Source: Pontiella desulfatans
GTDB lineage: Bacteria; Verrucomicrobiota; Kiritimatiellia; Kiritimatiellales; Pontiellaceae
Reading direction: 5' to 3'
Assembly (NCBI RefSeq): GCF_900890425.1
Contig: NZ_CAAHFG010000003.1
Coordinates: 1,216,677 to 1,280,676, forward strand
DNA: 64,000 bases
The notes below the pieces were generated by a model that made no database searches, was not told where the DNA came from, and worked only from the letters and a program-made list of their open reading frames with translations. The position numbers were made by a program, and so were the translations under genes. Shown here piece by piece: positions 7,722 to 17,736 of this stretch (position 1 is the stretch's first letter; every line of letters starts with the position of its first letter).

Positions 7722-10700
7722 ATGAACAGGGTGTCGGGGATTCTTGGTGCGGTTCTATTGGTCTTGGCGGGATGCCGATCAACCGAGTTGCAATCGTTGG
7801 AAAAACGCGCACAGCGTGGCGAGGCGGAGGCGCAAGGCCAGCTGGGGTGGCGCTATGCCACCGGCGACGGTGTGGAAACCAATCTCACGAAGGCAGTGGA
7901 ACTCTATCGGCAGGCCGCCGGGCAGGGCAATGCGAATGCCCAGTTCCATCTCGGCAACTGCTACCGCCTCGGGCGCGGCGTGGAGCAGGACAAGGCGAAG
8001 GGCGCCGAATGGTTCCTCAAGGCCGCGGAGCAGGGCCACGAGCGGGCGCAGTTTAACCTCGGCAACCGCAACCGTATCCTCGGTAACTATCCCGAGGCCG
8101 TCCGCTGGTTCCACCTGGCCGCCGAGCAGGGCAACGCCAGCGCCCAGGCCAACCTCGCCCAGTGCCTGCGGATGGGCATGGGCACCGAAATGGATATGGA
8201 AGGTGCCTTCAAGTGGAACCGGGCCGCCGCCGAGCAGGGGCATGCGCGCGGGCAGTATAATCTGGGTATCCACTACCTGAAGGGCGCGGGCGTTGCGGAG
8301 GATCGCGAGTTGGCGATGGAGTGGTTTGCCAAGGCCGCCGGTCAGGGCGACAAGGATGCCCGTCGAAAGCTTCATGTGATGAACGCCGAAGGTTCCGACA
8401 AGGTGAAGGCACTCGCCCCGGACTGGAACCGGAAGATCAATGCCGGTAGCCAGGCGATGGCGCAATACAACCTTGCATTGCACGCCCACAACCTAAAGCA
8501 ATACGAAGACGCCGCGCGCTGGTTCCGCCAGGCCGCCGAAAAGGAAAGCGCCAAGGCGCAGTACTATTTAGCCACCTATTATCGGGATGGGCGGGGCGTT
8601 GAAAAGAGCATGGAGGAGGCTGTCAAGTGGTATCGGCTTGCGGCGGAGCAGGGCTATGCCAAGGCGCAGTACGGTCTGGGGTTGCGCTATGCCAAGGGTG
8701 AGGGGGTGGAAAAGAATCCCAAAGTGGCCGCCGAATGGATCCTGAAATCGGCGGAGCAGGGCTATGCCCTGGCCATGGTGGCGATGGTCTATCGCTACGA
8801 AAAGGCCGATGGCGTGGACGAGGATATGGACGAAGCCATGCGCTGGTATCGGCTCGCCATGGAAAACGGCTATGACCGCCGGCTCAAGGAGCAGAAGCCG
8901 CTCGTCGACCACGCGGCGGTGTTTGCCGAAAACGCCGCGCTGCTCCAGGCCATCCCCGGTTCCTCGGCGAACTACGTTGAATGGATGCAGGTCGCCGTGG
9001 AGAGCAAGGACGAACTCAAGCTCAAAGAGGAGATCGATCCGTTCCTCCAGGAGCTGGTGAAGGCGAACCCCGCCGACTGGAAAACCCTGCACGCCGCCGC
9101 CATGGGCTACCATTTTGCGCCGGGCTCCGGGTACAAAAACAAGGCGCTTGCCCGTTGGAAAGCCCTCGGCCTGATGGCGCGCGCCCACGGGGCGATGCAG
9201 GGAGCAACGCCTGCCCAAACAAAGCTGTTCCACAATCACTATCTCGAAATCATCATCGCCCAGCGCGACGAACAGCCCCACATGCTCCAGCTCAAGACCA
9301 CCGATTACTCCGAGCACGATGTCCTGGGCTACCGCCTCGGCGCCGGGCTTTCGCGCCGCCCGGTTTTCCACGCCGTGCCGGCCTCGCACGATGCCGCCGC
9401 CACCGACGGCGAGCTTGCCCGCTGGCTAATTGCGCAGGGCGCGCAGATGATCGAAGGCCAGGACGCCGCCGGGACGTCGCTCGCGCTCTTCGCCATGCTG
9501 GTGGCCGGGCAGCAGTTGGAAATGCCGTTGAACATGGGCGAACCCCACATGGATGTGCTCGCTGCCATGGCCGACAACGAAACCGCGGTTTGGGTGGACG
9601 AGGAACCCGAGGTGGTCGCATTGCCGGACGACTATGCCTTCATCCCGGTCTTCCAGCAGCTGGCCGACGGCGGCAACAAAAAGGTCGCGGCGGTTTTGGC
9701 CTCGCTCTGCCAGAGCCGGTGCCAGCTCGAACGCGCGGCGGGCTATTTTGAAATCGCGGGCAACACCAACGCCGTCCGTTCCATCCGCGCCAGCCAGGGC
9801 ACGGTGAAACGCTGCCCGCCGGCAGCGGCCGGGGTGGCACCGGAGATCAGCTTTTCATACCGTAACGGCTCGGCGGTCGAGGTGTCGGTTTTCCGCATCA
9901 ACGCCGGAACCAACCTGCTGGAGCGGCTGAAGGCGGGCGACGTGAAATACAGCGAGCTTTCGCTTTTGCAAGGGAATCCCGACTGGTTCCGCAAATGTGG
10001 CGGCTTCGATGCCCCCGGCGCGTTGCGCGAGGTTGAGCGCTTTACGGTTGAACTCGATCCGCACCCCGACCACCGCGACCGCCGGGAGCGCATCGCCTTC
10101 CCGCCGCTGGAGGCCGGGAGCTACCTCGTGCGCACCCGCATCGCGGGCGGCAACACCGCCGAAGCGCAGCTCAACGTGCTCGACACCATGGTCTATTCGG
10201 CCAAGCTCGCCGACAGCCCCGCCACCAACGCGCACACCCTCTACCTCATGTGCGATCCGCAAACCGGCGAACCGCGCGCCGATGCGCCGATCCATTTCCT
10301 CCGTCTCTTCGGCGGGCGGCACTCCAACCGCGATGGGGATTTGGTCGACGATGCCTACACCGTGAAGCAGCACCTCGAAGGGCGCACCGCCGAAAACGGG
10401 TGCCATGTCCTGGAAGAACGCCTGCTCACGAAAAAGGATCGGGATATCCAGGTGCTGGCCAACCTCTCCGGCGGCCACCCCTTTGTGGCCGAATCCGATT
10501 CCTCCGACCGGCGCGGATATACCCACTCGAAGAGTTCCGCCCAAGATACGTTCGTCGCTACCGACCGCCCCGTCTACCGCCCCGGCGACCACGGGCACAT
10601 CAAGTTGTGGCGGGGTGCGGAAACGAATGCCTATCCGATTGAGATTAGCCAGAAGCGTTCGCGCATGGTACTTCCGGTCGAGCCGGATGGCTCGTGGGAA

Positions 10701-13700
10701 GCGGATCAATATGGCGGAAGCCAGGCCAGCTTCGAGATTCCCGATGAAGCGCCGTTGGGGGATTATTCCGTCCGGGACGAAACATCGGAGCACGGTCTTT
10801 CCCTCGGAACGGTGAAGGTGGAGGAATACCGCGCGCCGGAATTCGAGGTTTCCATCCGGCAGCTCGATGACGGGCGGATCGAGATCGGGGCGGACTATGC
10901 CTACGGGCAGCCGGTTGCCGGGGGCTTCGCGATGGCGACGATCGAGTGCGGCTCGTTCGATCCTTCGCCGTGGTATCCGGAGGCGGAGTTCGACCGCCTC
11001 TGGCATGCGGGATACTGGTGGCACGGCGGGCAGTTTGAAGCGGAGGAGTCCCACCGCCGCAACAGTCAATGGTTCCACGAGCGGGTCGAGGCGCAGATGG
11101 ATGAAACGGGGCGGCTGGTCATCGACCTCTCGGAATACGAGGGCGGCGAAAAGGCACTGGCCGGTTCCGGCATGTTCGAGGTTTCGGCCAACGTGCGCGA
11201 TGCTGCGCACAAGCGCTACCGGGCAACGGAATACTTTTTCAACAAGCTGCAGGAAGCGCGGCTCTGCGTTCATCTCGACAAGGCGTTTTATGAAGCGGGC
11301 GAGCGCCCGGTTTGCTTGCTGGAAACGAAAGAACCGGTCGATGGTGTCGAGCTGGCGCTGAGTCGCCTGGAGGGAACGAACCGGGTGGCTGTGGCCAAGC
11401 AACCGTTTGCGGATGGCCGCGTGGAGCTCGGCGCGTTGGCGCCGGGGCTGTACGAAGCGAAGGCCGTGGCCGAAGGCGAACTGGATTCAAGGCCGTTCCG
11501 GTTCTTGGTTCGCGGCGACATGGGGGCTGGGCTGGGAGGGGAAACCCCCATCCGCCTTGTCCGCGAAAAGGGCGTCTACCATGCGGGCGGAACGGCGACG
11601 GTGTTGGTGCAGGTCGACCAGCCTGGGCGCTGGGTCTATTTCTTCGAACGGGTGGCCGGGCGCGATACTTTTTCGCTGCCGAAGGTGCTCTTTATGGACG
11701 AGGCCAGCAAGCGGATCGAACTGCCGCTTGAACCGGGCGAGGGCGGGCGCATACAATGCGCGGTCATGACCGTTGCCGAGGGAAAGATGCACCTGGCGAG
11801 CTGCCGCATCCCCGTGGTGGAGCACGGCAGGCGGGCGGGCGAGGTGGAGCTCGCGACCGACAGGGAAACCTACCGCCCCGGCGAAACCGTCAAACTCGAC
11901 ATCCGCGCCACGACCACCGATGGCACGGGCAAACCGTGCGCTGTGGCGGTCACGGTCTACAACGCGACGCTCGATTCGTTTTCCAACCGATGGCGCAGCA
12001 TCTACAGTGCGCTGTTCTCGCCGTGGGCGAATGCCTATTGGTCGAGCCTCTCCATGGATTTGGGCTGGCCGCGCGAAATGGGCGCGGAGGTGGAGTGGTG
12101 GGTTATGCAAAACCTTGCGCCCAACCGCTGGAACAGGGCATGGCTCGCCGCCGAGTCCGACAGTATGGCCGGCGGTTATGGTGGTGCCGACGACCTGTTC
12201 GGGGACTCCGGCGGTTCCAGTGTTTTTGCCTCACTGGACGCAGCGAGTTCTCCTGAAATAACGAAGCCCAAGGTGAGTTATATGATTGCCGAGGAGAAGG
12301 AAGCGCCCATGTCGATCCGTTCCGACTTCCGCGACGCGGTCTATTGGAACGCGCTGGTGGAGACGGATGCGGATGGGAAGGCGAGCGTCGAGTTTGCGCT
12401 GCCCGACAGCCTGACGGAGTGGAAGATCATGGCATGGGCGATGCATACGAACTTTGCCGCGAGCGGATCAACGAGCGTCAAATGTGCCAAGGACTTTGTG
12501 CTCCAGCTCAACACGCCGCGCTTCGTGGTGGAGGGCGACGACGTGGAAATCACCGGATCGCTTCGCAATCACTCGACCAACAGCCTGGATGCTGCGGCGT
12601 CCTGCGCGGTCGAGGGTGGGGCGGCCGCCCTTGCTTCCGATGCAATGAAGAATGTTGGCGAATTGATGCCCGGCGAAGAGCGGATGTTGGGCTGGACGCT
12701 CAAGGCCGAAGTGGAAGGCTCGGCGATGGTAACGGTTTCGTCGGTGGCGGGGAACGTTTCCGACGCCATGGCACGCCCGGTTCCGGTGTTGCCGCACGGC
12801 ATGCTCAAGCGCGGCGGGCGTAGCGGGGTGCTGGCCGGGGATCGGCATGAGGAGCGGGTGGTGATCGAAGTGCCGGAGGCCATCGAACCCGGCTCCCTGG
12901 AGTTCAGCCTCAACTGTACACCCAATATGCTGGAGTCGGTGGCGACGGCGTTGCCGTATCTCGCCGACTATCCGCACGGCTGCGTGGAACAGACGCTGAA
13001 CCGCTTCCTGCCGTCGCTGGTGGTGTTGCAGACGCTGGATCGGCTGGGGCTGGAGATGGAGGATCTTTCGGTCGCGATGCCCGCCGGGCGGCAGGCCGTG
13101 TTCGAGCGCGATGAAATTATCCAGCGGGCGCAGGCGGGGATCAATAAGTTGTTGGAGGTGCAGCATTGGAACGGTTGGTGGAGCTGGGAGATTGGTTCGG
13201 GCTATAGCGACCACGATCCCATGGTGAGCGCGTGGGTGTTGCGCGGCCTGCATCGCGCTTCGCAGGTGGACGGACTGGACGTGGAGGCGGGCGATATCCG
13301 CAAGGCGTCGGACAGGATGGTGGCGCATGTGAAGCAGTTGATGGTTCCGCCGTGGCACCAGCGGCGGGAAGAGACGCTGACCCAGGCCGATGCCTTCATG
13401 GCCGTGGTGCTGGCTGAGGTTGACCCGGCCGCGTTCCTGAAAGGCCGCGACCTAGCGACGGCGAAGGAGGTTGTTCCGAGGTTTGCGCCGTTCCTCAAGG
13501 CGAACGTTGCGGAGCTTTCGCTCTACGGCAAGCTGCTGTTGGCCTATGCGCTGGAGCTGGGTGGCGACAAGGCGGGGCGCGACGACTTGCTGCGCTTCAT
13601 CGGGCAATATGTTGAGCATGATGCCGGGCTGGGAACCTATTGGCTACGGGCTGAAAACGACCGTTGGTGGCTGTGGCACAACGACCAGGTCGAGATGATG

Positions 13701-14462
13701 GCGTGGTATTTGAAGCTGCTGAACCGCATGGAACCGCAGGGCGAAAAGACCGCCGGTGTTGCGCGGTGGCTGTTGATCAATCGCCAACATGGCGACCACT
13801 GGAAATCGACGCGCGACACCGCCATCTGCGTGGAAGCGCTTTGCGAGTTTGTCGTCAACAACCGGAGCGCCGCAACGGATGCGCAATACGACGTGCTACT
13901 GAACGGGCAGGCTCAGGAGTCGGGATTGACGCCGGGGCGCAACGAACTGGTGTTGGAAACCAAAGGGGACTCACCGCTGTTCTACGATGCAACGTGGAGC
14001 TACCGCACCCGCGAGAATCCGATTGCAGCTGAAACATGCGACCTGGTTTCGGTCTCGCGAGCCTACCACCGGGTGGATTGGCAAAGTGGCGAGCGCATTG
14101 GGGAACCGCTAGAGGCTGATGCAGTGCTCAAGGCGGGGCAAACCCTCGAGGTGGTGCTGGAGCTGGAGGCCGCGCAGGAGCTGGAATATGTGCTGGTGCA
14201 GGATTTTAAGCCGTCTGGATTTGAATGCCAAGAAACCGAGAGTGGGTATCGCCAGGGGAAGCTGCGCCACTATCAGGAGCTGCACGACGAGCGGGTATCG
14301 AGTTATGTGTCGACGTTGCCGAAAGGAACATCGACGATCACCTACCGCATCCGCGCGGAACATGCGGGACGGGTGGGCGCCTTGCCGGCCACCGTGGAGC
14401 TGATGTATGCGCCCGACCAGGCGGCCAATTCCAACGAGGCCAAGCTTTCGGTGGAAAGATAG
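7722..14462 (+). CDS. Giant lipoprotein: Sel1 repeats fused to bacterial alpha-2-macroglobulin
   Basis: 2246 residues. A lipoprotein signal with lipobox LAGC (lipid-bearing Cys18) places it in the envelope. Residues about 30-375 hold nine to ten Sel1-type TPR repeats (pattern A-AQ-LG--Y--G-GV--D---A--W---AAEQG). A long helical/unclear stretch follows. From about residue 945 the MG domains of an alpha-2-macroglobulin appear (VYRPGDHGHIK), then the A2M core near 1530 (YWNALVETDADGKASVEF, LPDSLTEWKIMAWAM), the thioester motif PHGCVEQT with Cys1754 and Gln1757, the alpha/alpha thioester domain, and a C-terminal receptor-binding-like domain. Bacterial A2Ms trap proteases covalently in the periplasm; usually they sit next to a pbpC gene, which is absent here. 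The ATG at 7722 is preferred to GTG 7716 because AGGGGG sits five bases before it. The Sel1 fusion is unusual. Confidence 0.9.
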   Translation: MNRVSGILGAVLLVLAGCRSTELQSLEKRAQRGEAEAQGQLGWRYATGDGVETNLTKAVELYRQAAGQGNANAQFHLGNCYRLGRGVEQDKAKGAEWFLKAAEQGHERAQFNLGNRNRILGNYPEAVRWFHLAAEQGNASAQANLAQCLRMGMGTEMDMEGAFKWNRAAAEQGHARGQYNLGIHYLKGAGVAEDRELAMEWFAKAAGQGDKDARRKLHVMNAEGSDKVKALAPDWNRKINAGSQAMAQYNLALHAHNLKQYEDAARWFRQAAEKESAKAQYYLATYYRDGRGVEKSMEEAVKWYRLAAEQGYAKAQYGLGLRYAKGEGVEKNPKVAAEWILKSAEQGYALAMVAMVYRYEKADGVDEDMDEAMRWYRLAMENGYDRRLKEQKPLVDHAAVFAENAALLQAIPGSSANYVEWMQVAVESKDELKLKEEIDPFLQELVKANPADWKTLHAAAMGYHFAPGSGYKNKALARWKALGLMARAHGAMQGATPAQTKLFHNHYLEIIIAQRDEQPHMLQLKTTDYSEHDVLGYRLGAGLSRRPVFHAVPASHDAAATDGELARWLIAQGAQMIEGQDAAGTSLALFAMLVAGQQLEMPLNMGEPHMDVLAAMADNETAVWVDEEPEVVALPDDYAFIPVFQQLADGGNKKVAAVLASLCQSRCQLERAAGYFEIAGNTNAVRSIRASQGTVKRCPPAAAGVAPEISFSYRNGSAVEVSVFRINAGTNLLERLKAGDVKYSELSLLQGNPDWFRKCGGFDAPGALREVERFTVELDPHPDHRDRRERIAFPPLEAGSYLVRTRIAGGNTAEAQLNVLDTMVYSAKLADSPATNAHTLYLMCDPQTGEPRADAPIHFLRLFGGRHSNRDGDLVDDAYTVKQHLEGRTAENGCHVLEERLLTKKDRDIQVLANLSGGHPFVAESDSSDRRGYTHSKSSAQDTFVATDRPVYRPGDHGHIKLWRGAETNAYPIEISQKRSRMVLPVEPDGSWEADQYGGSQASFEIPDEAPLGDYSVRDETSEHGLSLGTVKVEEYRAPEFEVSIRQLDDGRIEIGADYAYGQPVAGGFAMATIECGSFDPSPWYPEAEFDRLWHAGYWWHGGQFEAEESHRRNSQWFHERVEAQMDETGRLVIDLSEYEGGEKALAGSGMFEVSANVRDAAHKRYRATEYFFNKLQEARLCVHLDKAFYEAGERPVCLLETKEPVDGVELALSRLEGTNRVAVAKQPFADGRVELGALAPGLYEAKAVAEGELDSRPFRFLVRGDMGAGLGGETPIRLVREKGVYHAGGTATVLVQVDQPGRWVYFFERVAGRDTFSLPKVLFMDEASKRIELPLEPGEGGRIQCAVMTVAEGKMHLASCRIPVVEHGRRAGEVELATDRETYRPGETVKLDIRATTTDGTGKPCAVAVTVYNATLDSFSNRWRSIYSALFSPWANAYWSSLSMDLGWPREMGAEVEWWVMQNLAPNRWNRAWLAAESDSMAGGYGGADDLFGDSGGSSVFASLDAASSPEITKPKVSYMIAEEKEAPMSIRSDFRDAVYWNALVETDADGKASVEFALPDSLTEWKIMAWAMHTNFAASGSTSVKCAKDFVLQLNTPRFVVEGDDVEITGSLRNHSTNSLDAAASCAVEGGAAALASDAMKNVGELMPGEERMLGWTLKAEVEGSAMVTVSSVAGNVSDAMARPVPVLPHGMLKRGGRSGVLAGDRHEERVVIEVPEAIEPGSLEFSLNCTPNMLESVATALPYLADYPHGCVEQTLNRFLPSLVVLQTLDRLGLEMEDLSVAMPAGRQAVFERDEIIQRAQAGINKLLEVQHWNGWWSWEIGSGYSDHDPMVSAWVLRGLHRASQVDGLDVEAGDIRKASDRMVAHVKQLMVPPWHQRREETLTQADAFMAVVLAEVDPAAFLKGRDLATAKEVVPRFAPFLKANVAELSLYGKLLLAYALELGGDKAGRDDLLRFIGQYVEHDAGLGTYWLRAENDRWWLWHNDQVEMMAWYLKLLNRMEPQGEKTAGVARWLLINRQHGDHWKSTRDTAICVEALCEFVVNNRSAATDAQYDVLLNGQAQESGLTPGRNELVLETKGDSPLFYDATWSYRTRENPIAAETCDLVSVSRAYHRVDWQSGERIGEPLEADAVLKAGQTLEVVLELEAAQELEYVLVQDFKPSGFECQETESGYRQGKLRHYQELHDERVSSYVSTLPKGTSTITYRIRAEHAGRVGALPATVELMYAPDQAANSNEAKLSVER

Positions 14463-14530
14463 CCTGAAATCGGTGTCAGGCGCCGTTTAATAAGTACTGT
14501 AGAATGATCGGGCAAGTGAAAGGGAAAACC

Positions 14531-16042
14531 ATGACCAAGGGAATTATTGCGGGTGTTGTTGTGTTGGCGGGCATCGCTGCGGCGGAGCGTCCGAATATTG
14601 TGTGGATCTTTTCGGACGATCATTCGTACCAGACGATCGGGGCGTATGGCGGGCGGTTGAAGGATCTGAACCTGTCGCCGAACATCGACAAGATTGCAAA
14701 GGAAGGCATGCGGTTTGATCGCGCCTATGTCGGCAATTCGATCTGTGCGCCGAGCCGGGCGACGCTGCTGACGGGCAAGCATTCCCACATGAACGGCAAG
14801 TATGACAACCGCGACGCGTTCAACCACGACCAGCAGCAGTTCCAGAAGATTCTGCAGAAGAACGGGTATCAAACGGTGATGGTCGGCAAGATCCACCTGA
14901 ACGGCAAAATGCAGGGCTTCGATTATTGGGAGGTGTTGCCGGGGCAGGGTAAATACCACGATCCCGACTTCATTACCGAACAGGGCAAGACCACCTATCC
15001 CGGCCGCTATGTGACGGACGTCATCACCGAGCGTGCGCTGAACTGGTTGGAGAACGAGCGGGAGAAGGACAAACCGTTCATGCTGATGGTTCACCACAAG
15101 GCGCCGCACCGCAACTGGGATCCGGCCGACCGCCACATGTCGATGTTCGAGGGCATCGAGATTCCCGAGCCGGCCAATCTGTTCGACGACTATGCCAACC
15201 GCGGCACCGCCGCCAGCCAGCAAGACATGAGCATCGCCAAGACCATGAAGCTGGATACCGATCTGAAGGCCGAGGGAAAGCGTTTCGCCGGGAATCCGCG
15301 CTATGTGGAGAGACAAAAGTGGTTTGCCGAAAACCAGCCGGAAGGCAAGGCGCTCGTGAAGTGGAAATACCAGACCTACATGAAGGACTACCTGCGCTGC
15401 ACCTGGGCGGTTGATGAGAGCGTTGGGAAAGTGCTCCAGGCCTTGGAGGAGCAGGGGCTGGCCGACAACACGATCGTGATGTATTCCTCCGACCAGGGCT
15501 TCTACATGGGCGAGCATGGCTGGTTCGACAAACGCTTCATGTATGAGGAATCGTTCCGCACCCCGCTTGTGGCCAAGTGGCCGGGCAAGATCAAGCCGGG
15601 TTCGGTCAATACCGACCTGGTGCAAAACATCGACTTTGCCGAAACCTTCCTCGAGCTGGCCGGCGCGCCGATCCCCTCCGGCATGCAGGGCAAGAGCCTC
15701 GTGCCGCTGTTCAAGGGCGAGACGCCGGAGGATTGGCGCGATTCGCTCTACTATCACTACTACGAATATCCGGCCGTCCACAGCGTCCGCCGCCACGAAG
15801 GCATCTTCGATGGCCGTTGGAAGTTGATCCGATATTACGGCGTGGATGTTCCCGGCGGCGAGGAGTGGGAGCTGTTCGACCTCCAGAACGACCCGGCGGA
15901 GATGAAGAACGTCTTTGGGCACCCGGAAAACAAGGCGCAGATCCAACGCCAGAAAAAGGAGCTCGAAGCCCTGAAAAAGCAATACCAGGTGCCCGACGAA
16001 CCTCCTCCCCAGAATGCCGGAGGAAAGAAGCAGCAGAAATAG
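14531..16042 (+). CDS. Secreted Cys-type sulfatase (S1 family)
   Basis: 503 residues from the ATG at 14531 (GGGA seven bases before it); a signal peptide ends near AAA-ERPNIV. Metal-binding FSDDH at 28-31 and the formylglycine signature CAPSRATLLTG, in which Cys72 is converted to formylglycine by an FGE-type maturase. Further motifs: GKIHLNGK, HHKAPHRNW and SSDQGFYMGEHGWFDKR. The fold is that of alkaline-phosphatase-like S1 arylsulfatases; the C-terminal DGRWKLIRYYG and FDLQNDPAEMKNV are typical of the polysaccharide-acting subgroups. The substrate is unknown; marine sulfated glycans are likely. It carries its own export signal and no companion glycoside hydrolase is adjacent. Confidence 0.92.
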   Translation: MTKGIIAGVVVLAGIAAAERPNIVWIFSDDHSYQTIGAYGGRLKDLNLSPNIDKIAKEGMRFDRAYVGNSICAPSRATLLTGKHSHMNGKYDNRDAFNHDQQQFQKILQKNGYQTVMVGKIHLNGKMQGFDYWEVLPGQGKYHDPDFITEQGKTTYPGRYVTDVITERALNWLENEREKDKPFMLMVHHKAPHRNWDPADRHMSMFEGIEIPEPANLFDDYANRGTAASQQDMSIAKTMKLDTDLKAEGKRFAGNPRYVERQKWFAENQPEGKALVKWKYQTYMKDYLRCTWAVDESVGKVLQALEEQGLADNTIVMYSSDQGFYMGEHGWFDKRFMYEESFRTPLVAKWPGKIKPGSVNTDLVQNIDFAETFLELAGAPIPSGMQGKSLVPLFKGETPEDWRDSLYYHYYEYPAVHSVRRHEGIFDGRWKLIRYYGVDVPGGEEWELFDLQNDPAEMKNVFGHPENKAQIQRQKKELEALKKQYQVPDEPPPQNAGGKKQQK

Positions 16043-16125
16043 GGGGATGATATTTCGGTTGAACCGGCGGACGAAAACGGTTTCTATGCCCCTTCACTTG
16101 AACAACCCCCTCATTTTGGAGAACG

Positions 16126-16464
16126 ATGGAACTAATACGTATTGCAGATACTCTTGAGGCTGAGCTCGTCTATGGCCCTACGGGTTGGGAACGGATCAAT
16201 ATCGAAACGGTCTTCGCTTCGGATTTGATGAGCGATGTCTTGATGAGCGACCGCGACGAACTGTTGCTTATGACCTCGCTTTCGACGGAGCAGTCCATCC
16301 GATCGGCGGGAATCGTAGGATCCGAGGCCGTGATTATTGCCAACAACAAGACAGTGACCGAAGGCATGATCGAGCTGGCCAAGGATCAGGAAGTCGCCTT
16401 GCTCTGCACCCGTTTCCCGAAATATGAATCGTGCGTCCGGCTGGGCCGGATCATGGAGCCTTGA
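16126..16464 (+). CDS. DRTGG-domain protein, first copy
   Basis: 112 residues. Resembles the next-but-one gene (17383-17727): both have a central ASDLMSDVL / TSDLLSDVM element followed by a hydrophobic strand and a small nucleotide-binding-like fold (EAVIIANNKTVTEGMIELA versus VAIIICNNRPVADDMLEAA). This matches the DRTGG domain known from HprK/phosphotransacetylase N-termini, although the literal DRTGG residues are absent. The stop overlaps the start of the next gene (TGATG), so the two are translationally coupled. Confidence 0.7.
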   Translation: MELIRIADTLEAELVYGPTGWERINIETVFASDLMSDVLMSDRDELLLMTSLSTEQSIRSAGIVGSEAVIIANNKTVTEGMIELAKDQEVALLCTRFPKYESCVRLGRIMEP

Positions 16465-17393
16465 TGGACGGCGAGCAAAAAGAACCGCTCCAGTCGTCGT
16501 TGCGGGTTCAGGAACTCATCTACGGCCTGCGCATCAGCGAGGTGATGACCAGCAAGGTTTTCGCGGTGTCGCGCAACTGCACGATGCGCGATGTGCAGAC
16601 CATCATGAAAAACAACTCCATCACCGGGGTTCCCGTGGTGGACAACAAACGCGTGGTCGGCATTATTACGATGAACGACCTGATGAATGCGCTGGAACAG
16701 GGCGCCATGGAGGAGGGGGTAACCAAATGGATGGTGGGCGAGGTGCAGACCCTCGCCGAGGAAATGCCGCTCTCCTTCGCGATTTCCGCTTTCGGTAAAT
16801 TTTCCTTCCGCCAATTCCCCGTGGTGAACAAGAAAAACGAACTGACCGGCATCCTCACTTTCCGCAACATCAACCACGCCCTGATTCGGGAGTTGTCGCG
16901 CCAGTTGCGCGAAATGGAGCAGCAGCATGAACATCCGGACGAGCCGGATGCACTACGGTTGAACAAGGTGTACCAGTTGCATCGCTACGACTTCGAAAAC
17001 GGGGGCAAGGCCTCCAGCGAGATTAAGAAATTCCTGAAGGAGCGCGGAATTCCGCCCAAGGTTGTGCGGCGCGTGGCGGTGGCCAGCTATGAGCTGGAAA
17101 TCAACCTGGTGGCCCATTCGATCGGCGGCATGCTTGGTTTCGACATCAACACGGATCGCGTCAAGATTTCCTCGCACGACCGCGGCCCGGGGATTGAGGA
17201 CACCGAGAAGGCGATGACGGAAGGCTATTCCACCGCCAACGAATGGATCCGTTCGCAAGGGTTCGGGGCCGGCATGGGATTGCCCAATGTCAAGCGGGTG
17301 TCCGACGAGTTTGCCATCGAGTCCGCCGTGGGCATGGGAACCATGGTGCAGGCCATCATCAATTTGAAACCGGAGAATGTGAATGAAGATTAG
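16464..17393 (+). CDS. CBS-domain / HATPase (anti-sigma-factor kinase-like) protein
   Basis: 309 residues. Residues about 20-150 form a pair of CBS domains (ISEVMTSKVFAVSRN, SITGVPVVDNKRVVGIITMN, QFPVVNKKNELTGILTF), which sense adenine nucleotides or similar ligands. Residues about 185-305 form a GHKL ATPase with N-box ELEINLVAHS, G1 DRGPGI and G2 GFGAGMGLPNVKRV, as in RsbW/SpoIIAB anti-sigma kinases. The ATG shares one base with the preceding stop, and the last 11 bases overlap the following gene, so the whole cassette is one operon. The sequence does not show whether its partner is a sigma factor. Confidence 0.85.
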   Translation: MDGEQKEPLQSSLRVQELIYGLRISEVMTSKVFAVSRNCTMRDVQTIMKNNSITGVPVVDNKRVVGIITMNDLMNALEQGAMEEGVTKWMVGEVQTLAEEMPLSFAISAFGKFSFRQFPVVNKKNELTGILTFRNINHALIRELSRQLREMEQQHEHPDEPDALRLNKVYQLHRYDFENGGKASSEIKKFLKERGIPPKVVRRVAVASYELEINLVAHSIGGMLGFDINTDRVKISSHDRGPGIEDTEKAMTEGYSTANEWIRSQGFGAGMGLPNVKRVSDEFAIESAVGMGTMVQAIINLKPENVNED

Positions 17394-17727
17394 CGAAATC
17401 GAATCCCTGGAACCGTTTACCTGCCTGCAGGACGAGTTTTCCGATGTTGAAGTTCAAGCCGGCTACACGTCCGACCTGCTCAGCGATGTGATGGGCAATG
17501 CCGAAGAAGGATCCGTCTTGATTACGATCCAAGCGCACAAGAACACCGTTGCGGTTTCTTCGTTGGCCGGCGTGGTGGCCATCATCATCTGCAACAACCG
17601 TCCCGTGGCCGACGACATGCTCGAGGCCGCGCGCAACGAAGGCATTGCCATTTTCCAGACGGCTGAAAACCAGTTCAACACCTCCGCACTCATTGCCCAG
17701 CACATCGGCGGCTGCCCCGCTCGCTAG
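17383..17727 (+). CDS. DRTGG-domain protein, second copy
   Basis: 114 residues, paralogous to the gene at 16126-16464 and overlapping the CBS-HATPase gene by 11 bases. GYTSDLLSDVMGNAEEGSVL and VAIIICNNRPVADDM mark the fold. A PHP-domain gene follows nine bases later. A regulatory small-molecule-binding role is inferred. Confidence 0.7.
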   Translation: MKISEIESLEPFTCLQDEFSDVEVQAGYTSDLLSDVMGNAEEGSVLITIQAHKNTVAVSSLAGVVAIIICNNRPVADDMLEAARNEGIAIFQTAENQFNTSALIAQHIGGCPAR

Positions 17728-17736
17728 GAGACGGCA

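Noticed and set aside
14463..14482. Terminator after the alpha-2-macroglobulin gene
   Set aside because: GCCTGA/TCAGGC forms a small hairpin, but no T-run follows.
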